The notes: generated by a model not told the origin, from the sequence alone. A stretch of DNA of 64,000 bases from Amorphochlora amoebiformis (GCA_054601695.1 BAAHQB010000004.1:310001-374000); one strand, 5' to 3'; counted from the stretch's first letter, positions 1 to 34,635 are shown. Numbers and translations are program-made.

Positions 1-24
1 TATTAAATAAATATGTATACATAC

Positions 25-59
<35 letters not shown>

Positions 60-60
<1 letters not shown>

Positions 61-156
61 GTAAATCTCCCATTTTTGTTGAGGGTAACAAGAACGTTCT
101 CAGTCTTCACGTCTCGATGAACAACACCTATATGTATATTGTATATTTGTACATAT

Positions 157-189
<33 letters not shown>

Positions 190-282
190 GTGTGTGTGTA
201 TGTATGTGTGTGTGTATGTGTCAATGTATATATTATATATATATATAAATGATATACATACATTTATATATATATATATATG

Positions 283-315
<33 letters not shown>

Positions 316-336
316 TTATGATCTACACATTTCTAT

Positions 337-417
<81 letters not shown>

Positions 418-427
418 GTACATACAT

Positions 428-471
<44 letters not shown>

Positions 472-492
472 TATATATGTGTGTATATTATA

Positions 493-539
<47 letters not shown>

Positions 540-674
540 GTTGCATTTAAAACATGTACAGATACATTGATATACCGTTCTCATGGAGCGCGTTGAGACC
601 CCTTGCGACTTCCATAGCAAACCTTTAGGTATATTGATATGTTAACACAACTATGTTCATACATATGTTCTAAC

Positions 675-721
<47 letters not shown>

Positions 722-802
722 ATGCATATTGTATGTACAAACACACACACACACACACACACCGATATATGAATGTGTATATGTATGTATACATATGATA
801 TG

Positions 803-891
<89 letters not shown>

Positions 892-1173
892 ATGAATAAA
901 TATATATATATACATGTACAAGACAGATTAGTTGATATTCAAGGCACAAAGACCAAAGGATACCCTAACCCTGAGTTTTATATCCAACCCAAACCCGTAG
1001 CTTAACCTTACACGTGTTCTCCACGTCAGTTGAGTTTTCATTAAGTCGAGTAACATCTATGAATATATAATAATCATGATAATATATATATGTATATATA
1101 TATATATATTTATATATATGCGTGTGTGTGTGTGTATAATTTATATTTCTATGATCGTATATGTATATATGAG

Positions 1174-1213
<40 letters not shown>

Positions 1214-1333
1214 ATATGTGTATATACATATATATATACACATGTACATATAAATTTATAAGTATTTGTTGCGTACACATAAATACATATATTTTGTTGT
1301 TGCAGCCTCTTCTTTAGTAGAATTACATTATAT

Positions 1334-1369
<36 letters not shown>

Positions 1370-1519
1370 ATATACACATGTATATATATTTGTATAGGTA
1401 TATATATATACATATATATGTATATTTATATATATATATATAGAAATATATATATATATATGTATGTATGTATGTATACACATATACAGATGTATAATAT
1501 ATATAAAAATACATATATA

Positions 1520-1584
<65 letters not shown>

Positions 1585-1844
1585 ATGTGTATGTGTGTGT
1601 GTTAATGTAGAGCTTATCATTTCTTTTATGTAGTATATATATATATATATGTATATATATATGTGTGTGTATATGTATGTATATGTATATACATGTCTAT
1701 TTATGTATATACATATGTATATATATATATATATATATATATTTGTAAATATATACACATATTATATTAATGAATATTATGTAGATGTACACCTGGAGGA
1801 GACTCCTATGCGTACACCACTCGAATACCTATGATATGTTACCC

Positions 1845-1885
<41 letters not shown>

Positions 1886-1987
1886 ATATAATATATATGT
1901 ATATATGCATTCGTAGATATATATATTATATGAATATATACACATTGCAATATATAGATATATAACATATTTTTATGTGCACGTATA

Positions 1988-2084
<97 letters not shown>

Positions 2085-2085
2085 A

Positions 2086-2132
<47 letters not shown>

Positions 2133-2335
2133 TTCACCAGGTACAGGTTTGGCGGTGAGATACACATACCGATGAACTCCACTATATTTTCATGCCTAAT
2201 TGTAATAGTGTGATACATATATTTACTAACTGTATATATATATATATATATAAATTATATATATATATATGTAATATATATGTATATATATATAATTAAT
2301 ATATATGTATATATATAATTAATATATATTATATT

Positions 2336-2424
<89 letters not shown>

Positions 2425-3181
2425 TGTATACATTATTATACAAAAGGTACAGACTACTGAGAAATATGTAAAGCGAGCGCGAGGAGAGAGGCAGAAACTG
2501 GGAAAGATAGTAGCAGCGAAGGGAAGGAAAACGAAGAGAGTGAAGAGAGGCAGAGATAATAAGAGATGGTATCAATCGAAGAAAAGAGAGGAAAGGGAGA
2601 TAGCCAAGGGAGGCAGAGACGGTGAGAGAGGGTAGTAGGTACAAAGAGAGGGACACAGACACAGTGAGAGAGAGTATCATTCCAAAAAAGAGATGAAGAG
2701 AAAGCGAGAAGAGAGAGCGAGCGAAGAGAGGCAGAGATGAAAAAGGCGAGAGCGAGGACAAGCAGAGAAGAGGGTACCATTCATAGAGAGGAGGAAGAAG
2801 AGAGCGAGCGAAGAGAGGCAGACAATGAGGGCATACCTCATTTTTAGGGGGATGTGAAGGAATATACCTTATCCGGTGGCAGAGAAGCGCCTCCTTCCCC
2901 ACTCGCAACAAATCGGGAATAGATATTGCCTGGTGTTTGTATGTGCATATATATACACATGTACATATATATGCATATATATATATGTATATATATATTA
3001 TATACAACATAGTGTGAATAATATATATATATATAAATTATATATATATATATATTCATATTTTATTCACCTCCAAAAGAAATGTATTACCTTCTCTAGA
3101 AAACTCTTGGCTGCGACGAGTTTATCCTTATATCGACAACGAAATACAGCTCCTGAAGCACCAGACCCACCTTTTATTCAC

Positions 3182-3216
<35 letters not shown>

Positions 3217-3233
3217 GCTCATATGTACATAGA

Positions 3234-3287
<54 letters not shown>

Positions 3288-3294
3288 ATATGAT

Positions 3295-3344
<50 letters not shown>

Positions 3345-3377
3345 GTATGTATGTATAAATATAATATATAGGAATGT

Positions 3378-3446
<69 letters not shown>

Positions 3447-3598
3447 GTATATTAACATACATATGTATATATACATTTACATATAAATATATATATATAT
3501 ATATATATATTACTTAGATGTATTTCATTATATATATATATATATATACATATGAAACATGTGAATATAGTAATAAATATACATATATACTTATATAC

Positions 3599-3672
<74 letters not shown>

Positions 3673-3685
3673 AAGGTGTATAGAT

Positions 3686-3716
<31 letters not shown>

Positions 3717-3839
3717 TATAAACACACACATACGCACACACACACATATATATATATAATATACGTCTTTATATCATATGTATTAGAAACCTCGCCCCAG
3801 AAACTCGAGCTCTGCGAAATCGACCATCTCCAGTTGCTG

Positions 3840-3887
<48 letters not shown>

Positions 3888-4077
3888 TATATATATAGGT
3901 ATGTCTATATAAATAGATGTAGATGAATACTTACATATTAGTATGTATGTAAACATTATATATATATAAATATAATATATATATATATATGTAAATATAA
4001 ATATGTGTGTATATATATGTGTGGACATCACCCCTCGCAGCATCTGGTGCGCCGTTCGTATGGGAATATTCTCCATG

Positions 4078-4123
<46 letters not shown>

Positions 4124-4129
4124 CATATA

Positions 4130-4186
<57 letters not shown>

Positions 4187-4409
4187 TATATACATACATA
4201 TACGTGTATATATGAATACATAATATGTAACCGATGTATGTATACATATATATATATATATATATAACATATATATATATATGTATATATATTGATATAT
4301 ATATATATATATATATATCGTTTACACATATACATATATACCTTTATAATATGTGTGTATATATAGTGTACTTATACACATGTATTCACATTTATCATAT
4401 TTTTTTTTA

Positions 4410-4455
<46 letters not shown>

Positions 4456-4462
4456 ATATTTT

Positions 4463-4521
<59 letters not shown>

Positions 4522-4634
4522 GAGATATATGTATGCATTATATAAATAAACATATATATTATATATATATATATAAATATATATATATGTATGCGAGTGT
4601 GTGTGTGTGTTCTGTAAAATATTAATATATATTT

Positions 4635-4680
<46 letters not shown>

Positions 4681-4692
4681 TTATATTGTATA

Positions 4693-4751
<59 letters not shown>

Positions 4752-4758
4752 TTATAAC

Positions 4759-4801
<43 letters not shown>

Positions 4802-4856
4802 TATAATATATATATATATATATTGTAGAATTATACATATATGTAATATATACATT

Positions 4857-4898
<42 letters not shown>

Positions 4899-5003
4899 TA
4901 TCGTGGTGGGAGATAAATACACGTAAAGAGATTATATAAATAAGTATATATATATATACATATATATCTTATATATTTATATATAATATATACATATACG
5001 AGC

Positions 5004-5044
<41 letters not shown>

Positions 5045-5180
5045 CATATATATATATATATGTGTGTGTAAAAATGATGTGTGTATATGCACGTATGTGT
5101 GCATGCATGTATATATGTGTGTGTGTGTAATTTTTATATATAATATTATGCATAGGAATTCTGCACATTTATACATATAC

Positions 5181-5240
<60 letters not shown>

Positions 5241-5433
5241 ATGTTTAAGTACATGTTTTTGTATGAGATATATTGATTGTTTGTGTTTGTTATACACACA
5301 TTTACTGTTATGTATGAATAAATGTATACATACCTCGCATGAGACGACCCATACCCATCATCTGGAGGGCGAAGTGTCTCCACCCTAAAATCGTATTTAC
5401 ACACATAAATTGTGCATTATATATATGAAAATA

Positions 5434-5493
<60 letters not shown>

Positions 5494-5852
5494 TATATAG
5501 ATATAATATATATATATATATATATATATTATTTATAATATATACGTATATATATATGTATATGTATAGTCCATGATTTGGATGAAGTCCATTTGAATTC
5601 TGACCAATGATAGCAAATTTCTAAAACGATAGTCGGAATTCTCCTAATCTCGACCACACTGAGACTGTTCCGAAGCGTGACATGGCATGACGTCACTCCT
5701 TGTTACCTAGAATTCTGAAGCCCAATACTAACGGATAATCATGTAGCACCGGATGAAGCGAATTCTACCGGACTATGTTCTTATATTTAATCGATATCTG
5801 CTCATCGAGTTTCGTCCTCTCATTCTATCTATATCACTGCGCTAACAATATA

Positions 5853-5923
<71 letters not shown>

Positions 5924-5936
5924 AATACATAAGCAC

Positions 5937-5983
<47 letters not shown>

Positions 5984-6175
5984 ATTATGTATATATTGTA
6001 TGTTTATATTGTTCGTAATGCATATTTTATAATATGTCAATACATTTTTTAACAAGCAGTTGAACTTGTCTCTTACATTGGGCTTCCTCTTGCAGAGTGA
6101 GAAATAACAACAGAGGGAATGCCAAGCTCATCAAAGAGTCCGACCAAGAAATCACCTTATTAAATACATGTGAGT

Positions 6176-6215
<40 letters not shown>

Positions 6216-6696
6216 CTATACACAACACGTATATACACCTACATTCAACCTGCTTAGCCACCTCAGCTGGATCACTGATACCTCCCTTCCTTCCTCCCCC
6301 ACCCCCCCATGTTCCGAACGAAGTGTCGAGATGAACAAGTGAAAAGATCAAAGCAGCGTAGTAGGCAGCAGCGAGGGCAAGGTAAGCTTGCAGTCTCCAT
6401 CTTGTTGGATTAAATTGGATTAGGATTACACGGGAGATGATGTGATATATGTGAATGTGTATTTTCGTATATAACTATGTACATCACAAAAATATTACAT
6501 GTATGCACATACATATGTATATGTATGTGTATATGTATGTATGTGTTATGTTATATGTGTATGTGTATATACATATATGTATATATATATATATATATGT
6601 ATATAATATATTATATTATATATGTATATACATATATATATATATGTTTATGTGTACGTTTTACAAATATTTTTTACCTATGGGAAGGTATGAACA

Positions 6697-6743
<47 letters not shown>

Positions 6744-6751
6744 AAAGTGTG

Positions 6752-6822
<71 letters not shown>

Positions 6823-6834
6823 AATGTATACATA

Positions 6835-6897
<63 letters not shown>

Positions 6898-6909
6898 GTG
6901 AACATGTGT

Positions 6910-6971
<62 letters not shown>

Positions 6972-7021
6972 ATATATAAATTACATTTGTATATAAATAA
7001 TATACATAAATGATGTACATG

Positions 7022-7057
<36 letters not shown>

Positions 7058-7073
7058 GTGTGTGTATCTTATA

Positions 7074-7112
<39 letters not shown>

Positions 7113-7200
7113 AGATTTAAACAAATATACATATATTTATGTACATATACACATATATACATATATATATATATATATGTATATATATATTATATTATAT

Positions 7201-7258
<58 letters not shown>

Positions 7259-7516
7259 AAATATATATGTGAATACATATGGACATCATACATACATGCA
7301 TTTTTGTTGATGTACTCGTTACTGGGGATACATTCAAGGGTGACGATAAACGGAGAGAGAGGAGATTTGCATACCCCCAACGAGGATTCTTGTGCTGGAG
7401 GACTAGAACGAGCATGCAGAGGCATCCGAACGCGACAAATCCCAAGTAGGCTATTGATGTAAAATATGAATAACACATACAACACGCGTACGCTGTACAG
7501 TATGTATGTATGTATG

Positions 7517-7552
<36 letters not shown>

Positions 7553-7570
7553 GTACTTCAAATATATATG

Positions 7571-7623
<53 letters not shown>

Positions 7624-7628
7624 TATGT

Positions 7629-7664
<36 letters not shown>

Positions 7665-7734
7665 TAATATATGTGTACACGTACATATGTTTTTGTTGTT
7701 TCTATTTTAATTTATATCTATCTATATATATATA

Positions 7735-7765
<31 letters not shown>

Positions 7766-7772
7766 GTATTTA

Positions 7773-7804
<32 letters not shown>

Positions 7805-8017
7805 CATTATATATATGTATATGTTATATATATAATATTATATATATATATATATATATATAAAGTATACATAAAAAATACACATTAGACATGTGAGAAC
7901 ATTTGATATACAACAATGTACGCAATATATGTGCGTGTAATATATTTTGTAAAAATTATATTTGGTGTATATGTAATTTTATATATGTAATATATATATA
8001 TATATATATGTATATAC

Positions 8018-8054
<37 letters not shown>

Positions 8055-8089
8055 TTGTCATATTGTATTTGAATGTATATAATATGTGC

Positions 8090-8171
<82 letters not shown>

Positions 8172-8214
8172 CCATATTACATGTAAATTAAATGTAAATG
8201 CATAAAACACATGC

Positions 8215-8282
<68 letters not shown>

Positions 8283-8517
8283 TATGCACCGATCGTCGGA
8301 TATGGATAGTTGTTTTTTGACTGCAGGAATCTACGTGCCCAGTCGCCACCGATTGCGAACACTTCTTCCGAGAAATTATCGGCTAGATAGGTGAAGGCCT
8401 AGGGTTAAGATAACGAGTTAAAAAGTATATTTGTTAGAATTTGTACTTCTTGTAGAATTTATACTTCTAGTGAAGAATGTGCGACAAATTTTAACATTAT
8501 ACACCTGTAACATATAA

Positions 8518-8579
<62 letters not shown>

Positions 8580-9968
8580 TTACATATACATATACATATA
8601 TATATATATATATATATGTGTGTGTATTTATATATATATATATATATGTGTGTACATATAATATTATATATATATATATATATAATATATATATATATAT
8701 ACATATGTATAATAAGTATATACATGTATATATGCAATTACGTGCGTACGTGTATATTGTGTGTATATATGCATAATAATGTGTATACGTAAACTTTAAC
8801 TATTACATACATGCATGCATGAATGCTAAATTTTATTATGAATATTCATAAAATATTGACACCGGTGGAAGCATGGAGAGGATAAATAGAATCCCGGAGA
8901 GCAAGAAGGAGCACATAAGGGCCCAATAATACACCTATGTTGGATGCAATCAGTAAGATACTACAACTTCGACCCTGTATTAAAACAGGTTTGAAAAATT
9001 CCACCCAGTAATTCTACATTTTAATCTAGTATTTACAAGGAAAGACTTTAGCTGATTACTCCTAACTTCAAAACATACCCTCCGTCCAATCGTGTTCTTG
9101 AGAAGGTAAAGCGGCACGAAAGATATCTGGAACAAGCTCACGGACAAGAGCAGCAAGCCGAATGTAATGCACTCCCCGATTGGTAAGCTCCCCCTGAGAG
9201 GGACAAGAAAACAAACCAAACGAGGTGAGAAAAAGGATGATCAAAATTTCGATGGACATAGAGAACTGAAGAATTAAAGCAATTCAACATGTGAAAATAA
9301 ATCTATGCACACAACACTTACCACTGGTCCAAGGGTGGCACCCCTCCGTAGTTTTCGACGAGATAATAGACGCAGCCTCCACGGAAGAAGCTAACGGTAA
9401 GGGAGAACCTGGAGGTGGTTATATATCATCGGGTTCGATTTCGCACAGCAGTGAGGTAACGCCTCAAAGAGATTATAGTGTAAATGTGATAGAATACCAA
9501 ATGATTGTCTCAAAGAAGGGAAGGAGGATCTGCCGGGATGCCATTTGCTAATATTTGGGAAATGTGTTACAAATCGAGGTGTAGGTAGTGGGAGATGTGT
9601 ACGAGAGAGGAGCTCTCAATTCAAGCTGTCAGTTTTTTCTTAAGTGCGGAGGTCGGTTCATGTCGGATTACAAAGGTATGTGAGAAATTCGAAAACGGGC
9701 CGATAGCGGTCATGCACACCATCGGTCGAGAACACGATCAGATCGAAGGAAAAATTATTCTAAACTCAAAAATTCTTACCTTGACTGCCTTCTTGTGCCC
9801 TCGATGCAGTACAACCCTCTTGTTCTGCCAGTGCCAAAACCACACCAGAAAGTGGAACATGCAAGAGGCTGCCCAGATCCACAACTGTTTGGCCGCCATG
9901 GCTCTCCGATGCTCCTGCAGAAGCACATCCGCCTTTCCCATCCCTCCTGTGTGAGCTCGTCCAAGCAT
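60..9968 (-). CDS. 7TM receptor-like TKL protein kinase (partial, runs off left edge)
   Basis: Nineteen exons with matching splice phases join into 479 codons: 9968-9780, 9529-9498, 9390-9322, 9193-9079, 8934-8863, 8398-8290, 7450-7375, 6400-6250, 6155-6077, 5384-5334, 4078-4032, 3836-3791, 3170-3091, 2929-2868, 2195-2138, 1828-1793, 1056-1007, 622-576 and 127-60. Residues 29-297 hold about seven hydrophobic segments (near 29-47, 64-76, 104-128, 136-158, 196-213, 226-245, 276-292). A kinase domain follows: glycine loop GSGASG (347-352), VAAK with the ATP lysine K367, alpha-C glutamate E385, RHENIVEF, hinge VFEWC, W-x-x-R and VARGLNALH, then catalytic loop HRDVKTEN (460-467). The DFG half lies beyond the window. 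HRDVKxxN with this alpha-E segment is typical of TKL or Raf-type serine/threonine kinases. By analogy with known GPCR-TKL fusions I infer a plasma-membrane receptor kinase; the ligand is unknown. The start is the first ATG after an upstream in-frame stop, and gene B starts about 350 bp away in the other direction. Exon 6250 uses a weaker donor (CAG|GTTGAA), chosen because it keeps the phase. Confidence 0.87.
2470..2830 (+). repeat. Polypurine (GA-rich) tract
   Basis: About 360 bp almost purely A/G on the plus strand, with repeated AGAGAGGCAGAGA-like units. It lies in the kinase intron between exons 2868 and 2195. Confidence 0.85.
5560..5775 (+). mobile_element. R1-like repeat copy
   Basis: It shares AGCGTGACATGGC-TGACGTCAC and GAAGCCC-ATACTA with the copy at 26030-26110. 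It sits in the kinase intron between exons 6077 and 5384. Confidence 0.55.
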
Positions 9969-10319
9969 TGTCAATGATTTGGCGTCCAAAAAAAGGCCCC
10001 GATCTCTTGTTTTCGACCGTCCAGGAACGAAACTGTGTCTTAATTAAGCTCAACGGGCGATTACCAGCCTTGGCTAGCCGATATATTCAAATTGTTAAAT
10101 GCCCAAGACAACCTATCGAGAAGACAAGATGCGTGGCGTAGCTCAGTGCACGTGGAAGGGCCTCACGTGGGCTTAGACGTGAGGGGGGTGTGGTGCCACA
10201 AGCGATTTAATAAAGCTTATCTTACGCGGAACCCTACGCTGTGTTTTTGACGGTGACATTCCAGGATGACACGGAACCCACATAATCTTGTCGCAGTTGT
10301 CTTCCTGGGTGACAAGAGG

Positions 10320-18810
<8,491 letters not shown>

Positions 18811-19074
18811 GTTCCTTACACTCATAATAATGACAATCAATCCACATAGATTCTTACCTTATGATAATGACAATCTCGCACTCTCATCTATCCTTCGTTC
18901 TATCTCCTCTCTCTCATTTCCTCTTCCTTTCACTGTCTGGCTGCCTCCAATTCTTCTTCTCACTCTCACGTCCTCAGGGTCTTGCTCTAAAGGATCCAAG
19001 CCTTCATGCACTCTCGCTCACTCCTTTTCGCCCTTTCTGTATGCAATTCTAATCCTGTGTGCATAGTAGGTTGT

Positions 19075-19620
19075 ATGTCTAAGTCGGATGAATCGGGTAA
19101 CCAGAAGCGAGATCGAGATGAGGTACTGTGTGAAATGGTGCGTTGTGTTTATATATACATATAGATATATATTTATATATATATATATATATATATTATA
19201 TCTATACATAAATATACATATAAATATAAAATAAATACATCAAAATATATACTTATGGATACATATATGCGTATAATTATAATTTACATATAAAATACAT
19301 GCATTTTTACATATGTTTTTAACAGATATAATTTATAATGTAAAACAAATCTTGCATACGTAATATACCTTTATTACTACCAGAAATTACATACATATAT
19401 TTATGTTATGTTCGACAATTTGCATACCCAGGATACGTCGGGTGGAACGGATATAAAAGCGATCTCGAGCCGTAAGAGGAAAAGGACGAAGGCCAAAAAG
19501 GATAAGGTACATGAAAATAATACCAGATGTCTATATTTATGTGTATTAAAGTATACATATATATGTGTACTAAATTATATATGTATATATACATATACAT
19601 ATATATATATATACATACAC

Positions 19621-19657
<37 letters not shown>

Positions 19658-19717
19658 TACACATGAAATTATGATTTTATGAATTCACTTTATAACCCAT
19701 CTACATGTATATTTATA

Positions 19718-19764
<47 letters not shown>

Positions 19765-19864
19765 TATATATGTATATATGTATATATGTACATATATATA
19801 TATGTGTGTGTGTATATATATATAATATATAGATATATATATGTGTGTGTGTGTAATATATACA

Positions 19865-19900
<36 letters not shown>

Positions 19901-20014
19901 ATATATATATATATGCATGTACATATAAACTATGTCTGTATTGTATCTCATAATGTCTACACAAATGTATACATGTACATATGTATGTGTATATATATAT
20001 ATATGTATATATAC

Positions 20015-20064
<50 letters not shown>

Positions 20065-20428
20065 AGATAAGAATATATATATATGTATATATATATATAT
20101 AGAGGTTTATAATACAAATGTGTATTATAAATATAAAACATGCATGTATTATTATTTTGTACACAGGTAAATTAGTATTCATGTAATGCAGCACACACCC
20201 ATTATACATCCTTGTACATATGCATACTGACATACCTTAAAGGCAAAATCAACCAAAAAGCACATTGACGACTCAATCACCGCCACTAAGGGTGCTGTCA
20301 CGTCGGAAGAGACCGAGGGTGGGGCTGAAGGCAGCGGATCGGGGTCGAGGATAGTGTTGCCTGACGCTGCTGCAAGCATAAGCGTATTGGGGATGGATGG
20401 ATATGCGAGCGACTCCGATAGTAGCTAG
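19075..20428 (+). CDS. Small basic/acidic nuclear-type protein, function unknown
   Basis: Three phase-0 exons give 102 residues: 19075-19122, 19432-19506 and 20243-20428 (stop TAG). Exon 1 starts with ATG ([16 protein letters not shown]) and ends at GAG|GTACTG. Exon 2 carries a cluster [13 protein letters not shown] (29-41) that looks like a bipartite nuclear localisation signal. Exon 3 is Ser/Glu/Gly-rich and ends YASDSDSS, a casein-kinase-2-like acidic tail. There is no recognisable fold; it is predicted disordered and nuclear (inference). It lies 264 bp downstream of the CWC2 stop on the same strand and converges on the dehydrogenase gene. A missed phase-0 exon between 19506 and 20243 cannot be excluded. 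Confidence 0.72.
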
Positions 20429-20794
20429 CCTAGGGAAGGATTCTTGAAGTCTAGAAGTGTTCGCGGCGGCAATAAGTTCATACGTTCATCGGCTCGATCA
20501 TCATTAGTTTTATAACCCTCATGGCCTGTTGATACATATCGGTACTCGTACAAAGACTAGCAGTAGCGTTCTGAGGGCCTATGGGTTATCAGGTTATGCA
20601 TATTAACCCTAAGAGGCTGAGCTCCATTCGGAACTTCTGCACGCACGAGCCGTTTAACTTCTATGAATTGATCACAGTCTAGTAGGAGATATAATTATAA
20701 AAACGAAAACACTCTGGACACAAGCATTACTACCTAGACTACTGTAATAGACTAGAATGTCTGTTTGAATTTCCGGTAAACTGGAACTGATATT
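20429..20794. other. Convergent intergenic spacer, CTAG-containing
   Basis: This 366-bp spacer separates the stop codons of the plus-strand small protein (20428) and the minus-strand dehydrogenase (20795). It is non-microsatellite, has several CTAG/TCTAGA-type words (near 20425, 20448, 20680, 20735, 20752) and no coding signal that I could support. Both genes' 3' ends and poly(A) sites should lie here. Confidence 0.6.
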
Positions 20795-30968
<10,174 letters not shown>

Positions 30969-31670
30969 CTGTGACGTATCGATATATCAGATATATACAC
31001 ACATAAGAATACATAGGGACGACGATGAAAGACGAGAGGCAAGAGAAAAGGGTGAGGTGGCGATGCACTCAGTGAGAAGAGGTGTGTCACATTCAGTACA
31101 AGAGAATAAGGTCCGGAGGAGAAGGTAGAATGGTAAGGAGAGGAGAACAGACAAGAGCGAATGTAGAGCTAGAGAGGAAGAGGGAGATAGGCAAGGGTGA
31201 GAGGAGGTGTCAAACGATTCTCAGGCGTTATTTCTTCTAACATCCAGCGTGCATATATACTTTTATGTACTACACGTATCATGAGGCACGCGGACACATC
31301 TCACGCCCTTTCTTGTTGGCCCTTTTCTCTTCTCTCCTATTCATATCAATCCAAATATAGAACACCTCTTTCGCCACACGGGGGTGATGTCTGTGATCTG
31401 TGCCCTGCAGATTTTAACAAGCCTCCTTCCTTCGGAACCCTATCATCAAATCAAGTTGAATCAGCGCGCGAAATTTTTAGAAAGAATAATAAATCGGAAC
31501 TGACGATTTTACTCTCCTGGAATACCTCAAAGCCCGTCTTCCTTGACCGCCCGAGCCCACAAGGAGAAATTCAAGAAGGTGACGTGTCACAAGGAAAGGA
31601 ATCCTAGGATAGAGGTTACCAGAGAAAATAAGAGAGGAGGGGGGAAAAGGAAGGAGGGAAAAGAGAGAAT
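30969..31670. other. Divergent spacer between dehydrogenase and gene E, with an open frame
   Basis: About 700 bp separate the two start codons and should hold both promoters. It contains no long TA tract, is purine-rich near 31020-31200 and 31610-31670, and includes an open frame at 31279-31607 described separately. No promoter motif is claimed. Confidence 0.5.
31279..31607 (+). other. Uncertain open reading frame (about 109 codons) in the D/E spacer
   Basis: An ATG at about 31279 opens a frame to TAG at 31605-31607. The second half has ordinary composition (DFNKPPSFGTLSS, KSELTILLSWN) and sits between a good acceptor (CCCTGCAG| at 31412) and donor (AAGAAG|GTGACG at 31582). It may be an exon, an upstream ORF or transcribed leader. 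No family is recognised, and its splice phase does not connect with exon 32441 of gene E. Confidence 0.3.
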
Positions 31671-31927
31671 ATGGGGCGAGAGATGGTTTCGGGAAAATTG
31701 CGAAATTTTGCGGAAATAGGGCCTTGCTGGTGGATGAGACTGGATGAGGGTAGTTATTGATCGGAAAGAAGGAATTTCATAAAATTAGCCTTCTCTTCCG
31801 ATTTACGATAGTTTGGTTTGGTATGGTAAGTTTTGGGGGATGGCACATACAAAATTAGTGAAATACTCTGAGGATTACATTTGTATAATTATTATGTACC
31901 TATAATACATACATATATATATATATG

Positions 31928-32006
<79 letters not shown>

Positions 32007-32036
32007 GATTAGATGTGAGTATAACATATGTATAAC

Positions 32037-32114
<78 letters not shown>

Positions 32115-32141
32115 TATATAATAATATATATATAATAAAAA

Positions 32142-32214
<73 letters not shown>

Positions 32215-32651
32215 ATGTGCTTACATATAAGTATATTTAATATATATATATACTAATATATATGTATATGTGTGTATATATATAAAACCACATATAATAT
32301 ATACATGTGTATATATATATATATATATATTGATAATATATATATATATATATATATATATTTATGTATGTGTATATATATATATTATATTAAACATAAA
32401 AACATTTATTATCACCAAAAGTATAATAACACGTACATAGGCTCCATATGTTGCGATATTTACTGCCGTCCGTTTTCGGGGCACCGCCTGAGGAGGAGAA
32501 AAAGGAACAAAAGATCGGAGAGAGGATGATAGGGTTAGGCCCACGTGTATTGTCATTATTGTTCCTTATTAGTATTGTTATTAAATATATAATAATTCTT
32601 TTATGTATATATATATAAAATATATATATATATATGTATACATATATATGT

Positions 32652-32699
<48 letters not shown>

Positions 32700-32756
32700 A
32701 TATATATATGTATTTCTACATAATATATATGTATATATACATCATTTATACATATT

Positions 32757-32805
<49 letters not shown>

Positions 32806-33528
32806 TTATATATCTTAACATGTGCATATTTCTATAAATACATATAAGTTAAACAATAGGTAATATTATAAAAATGTAAATTTTTAGTTATAGTAATTAT
32901 ACATATTTATGCGTCTATACTTTATAAAAACAAATATAATATATATATAAATATATATATTATATATATATAATATATATATATCTCATATACATATATA
33001 TATATATTAAGTATCATTTTTACTATACACACACATGAACTTTAAAATTTCTTTACACACTATGCAAACAAAAACTCCCTTCCATTTGAATTCGTAGGTT
33101 TGGAGATTTTATCAGCAAAACCGTGGCGGAAGTGAAAGGGTTTGCAGACTTAGAGCTTCCAAACATCGACGACGAAGTCCATACGCTGGCAAAGTCAAAT
33201 ATAATTGACATATATATATATATATATATATGTATATTATACATATGTGTATATATATATTATATATGTGTGTGTATGTGATATGTACGTACATATATAA
33301 TATGTATACATATATATATATATATATATATACATATATATGTATATACATATGTATAACACTATATATATATTAAATTTTTACGTATGTATGTAAAATT
33401 AAATATATACATATAGAGAGAGTTATACATATGTTATGTTCATACAAATATATTATATATGAAAATATTTACATGTTATGTAAATATATATATATATGTT
33501 TTATTATTTATACATATATACATGTATA

Positions 33529-33574
<46 letters not shown>

Positions 33575-33687
33575 CATACATACACATAATAAATAAATAT
33601 GTACACACATATATATATATATATATACATACATATAATATAGATTTGTTGTTAGATTTGTTCATCATTTAGATATATATGTGTATG

Positions 33688-33723
<36 letters not shown>

Positions 33724-33807
33724 TATATTTATATGTATGTATATGTGTATGTGTAATAAATGTGATGATATAATTTTTATACATATTTATACATAATTAA
33801 TATGATG

Positions 33808-33877
<70 letters not shown>

Positions 33878-34027
33878 ATATCACATATTTCTACATATAT
33901 ATAATATATATATATATTATATATATATATATATATATACATATGTATCACATATACATATATATATATATATATATCATGTAACATACATTAAGCATCT
34001 ATTATATATACGTATATGTATATATAG

Positions 34028-34062
<35 letters not shown>

Positions 34063-34063
34063 C

Positions 34064-34095
<32 letters not shown>

Positions 34096-34567
34096 GTAAT
34101 ATATACACTTATGTATTATATTATTTATTTTAAGTAACAAGATATACTTTGCCCTCGTAATTCGTATCATGCGGCGATCGTCTGAGTGAAGAAAGCGCCT
34201 TGTATCTCTATGTATGCGAAGCGCCTTGTATATCTTGTATGTGAATATAAATTACAAAAATATGTATTATCGGCCATATTTGTATATTTACAGAAATATA
34301 TACATATCAACAACAGATACTCAGCACTTGTAAGTCGCGTCATTCAGCGCTACATCCACTCCACGGCTGAGCAGAAAAAGCGAAACCCCTTGCGGCCCAA
34401 ACTTCGAATCATACGCCAGGTAGTGTGTTATACATATACATATACATATATATGTATATACATATATATGTATATACATATATATAGACATATATACATA
34501 TGTACTTACATGTATATATATATATATATGTATATATAAAAATATATATATGTGTTTTTACATATGT

Positions 34568-34635
<68 letters not shown>

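Noticed and set aside
249-596. Long open frames of the [12 protein letters not shown] type throughout the window
   Set aside because: They are translations of (TA)n and (TG)n microsatellite with no start context, splice support or protein-like composition.
9079-9259. Signal-peptide-like ORF starting [15 protein letters not shown]
   Set aside because: The phase-linked reading of this exon (9193-9079, [12 protein letters not shown]...) connects to exons on both sides and continues the membrane domain. The MSIE frame is an overlapping shadow.
20179-20379. Minus-strand ORF opposite the last exon of gene C
   Set aside because: It is a shadow. The plus-strand frame joins exons 19075 and 19432 in phase and ends in a typical acidic tail.
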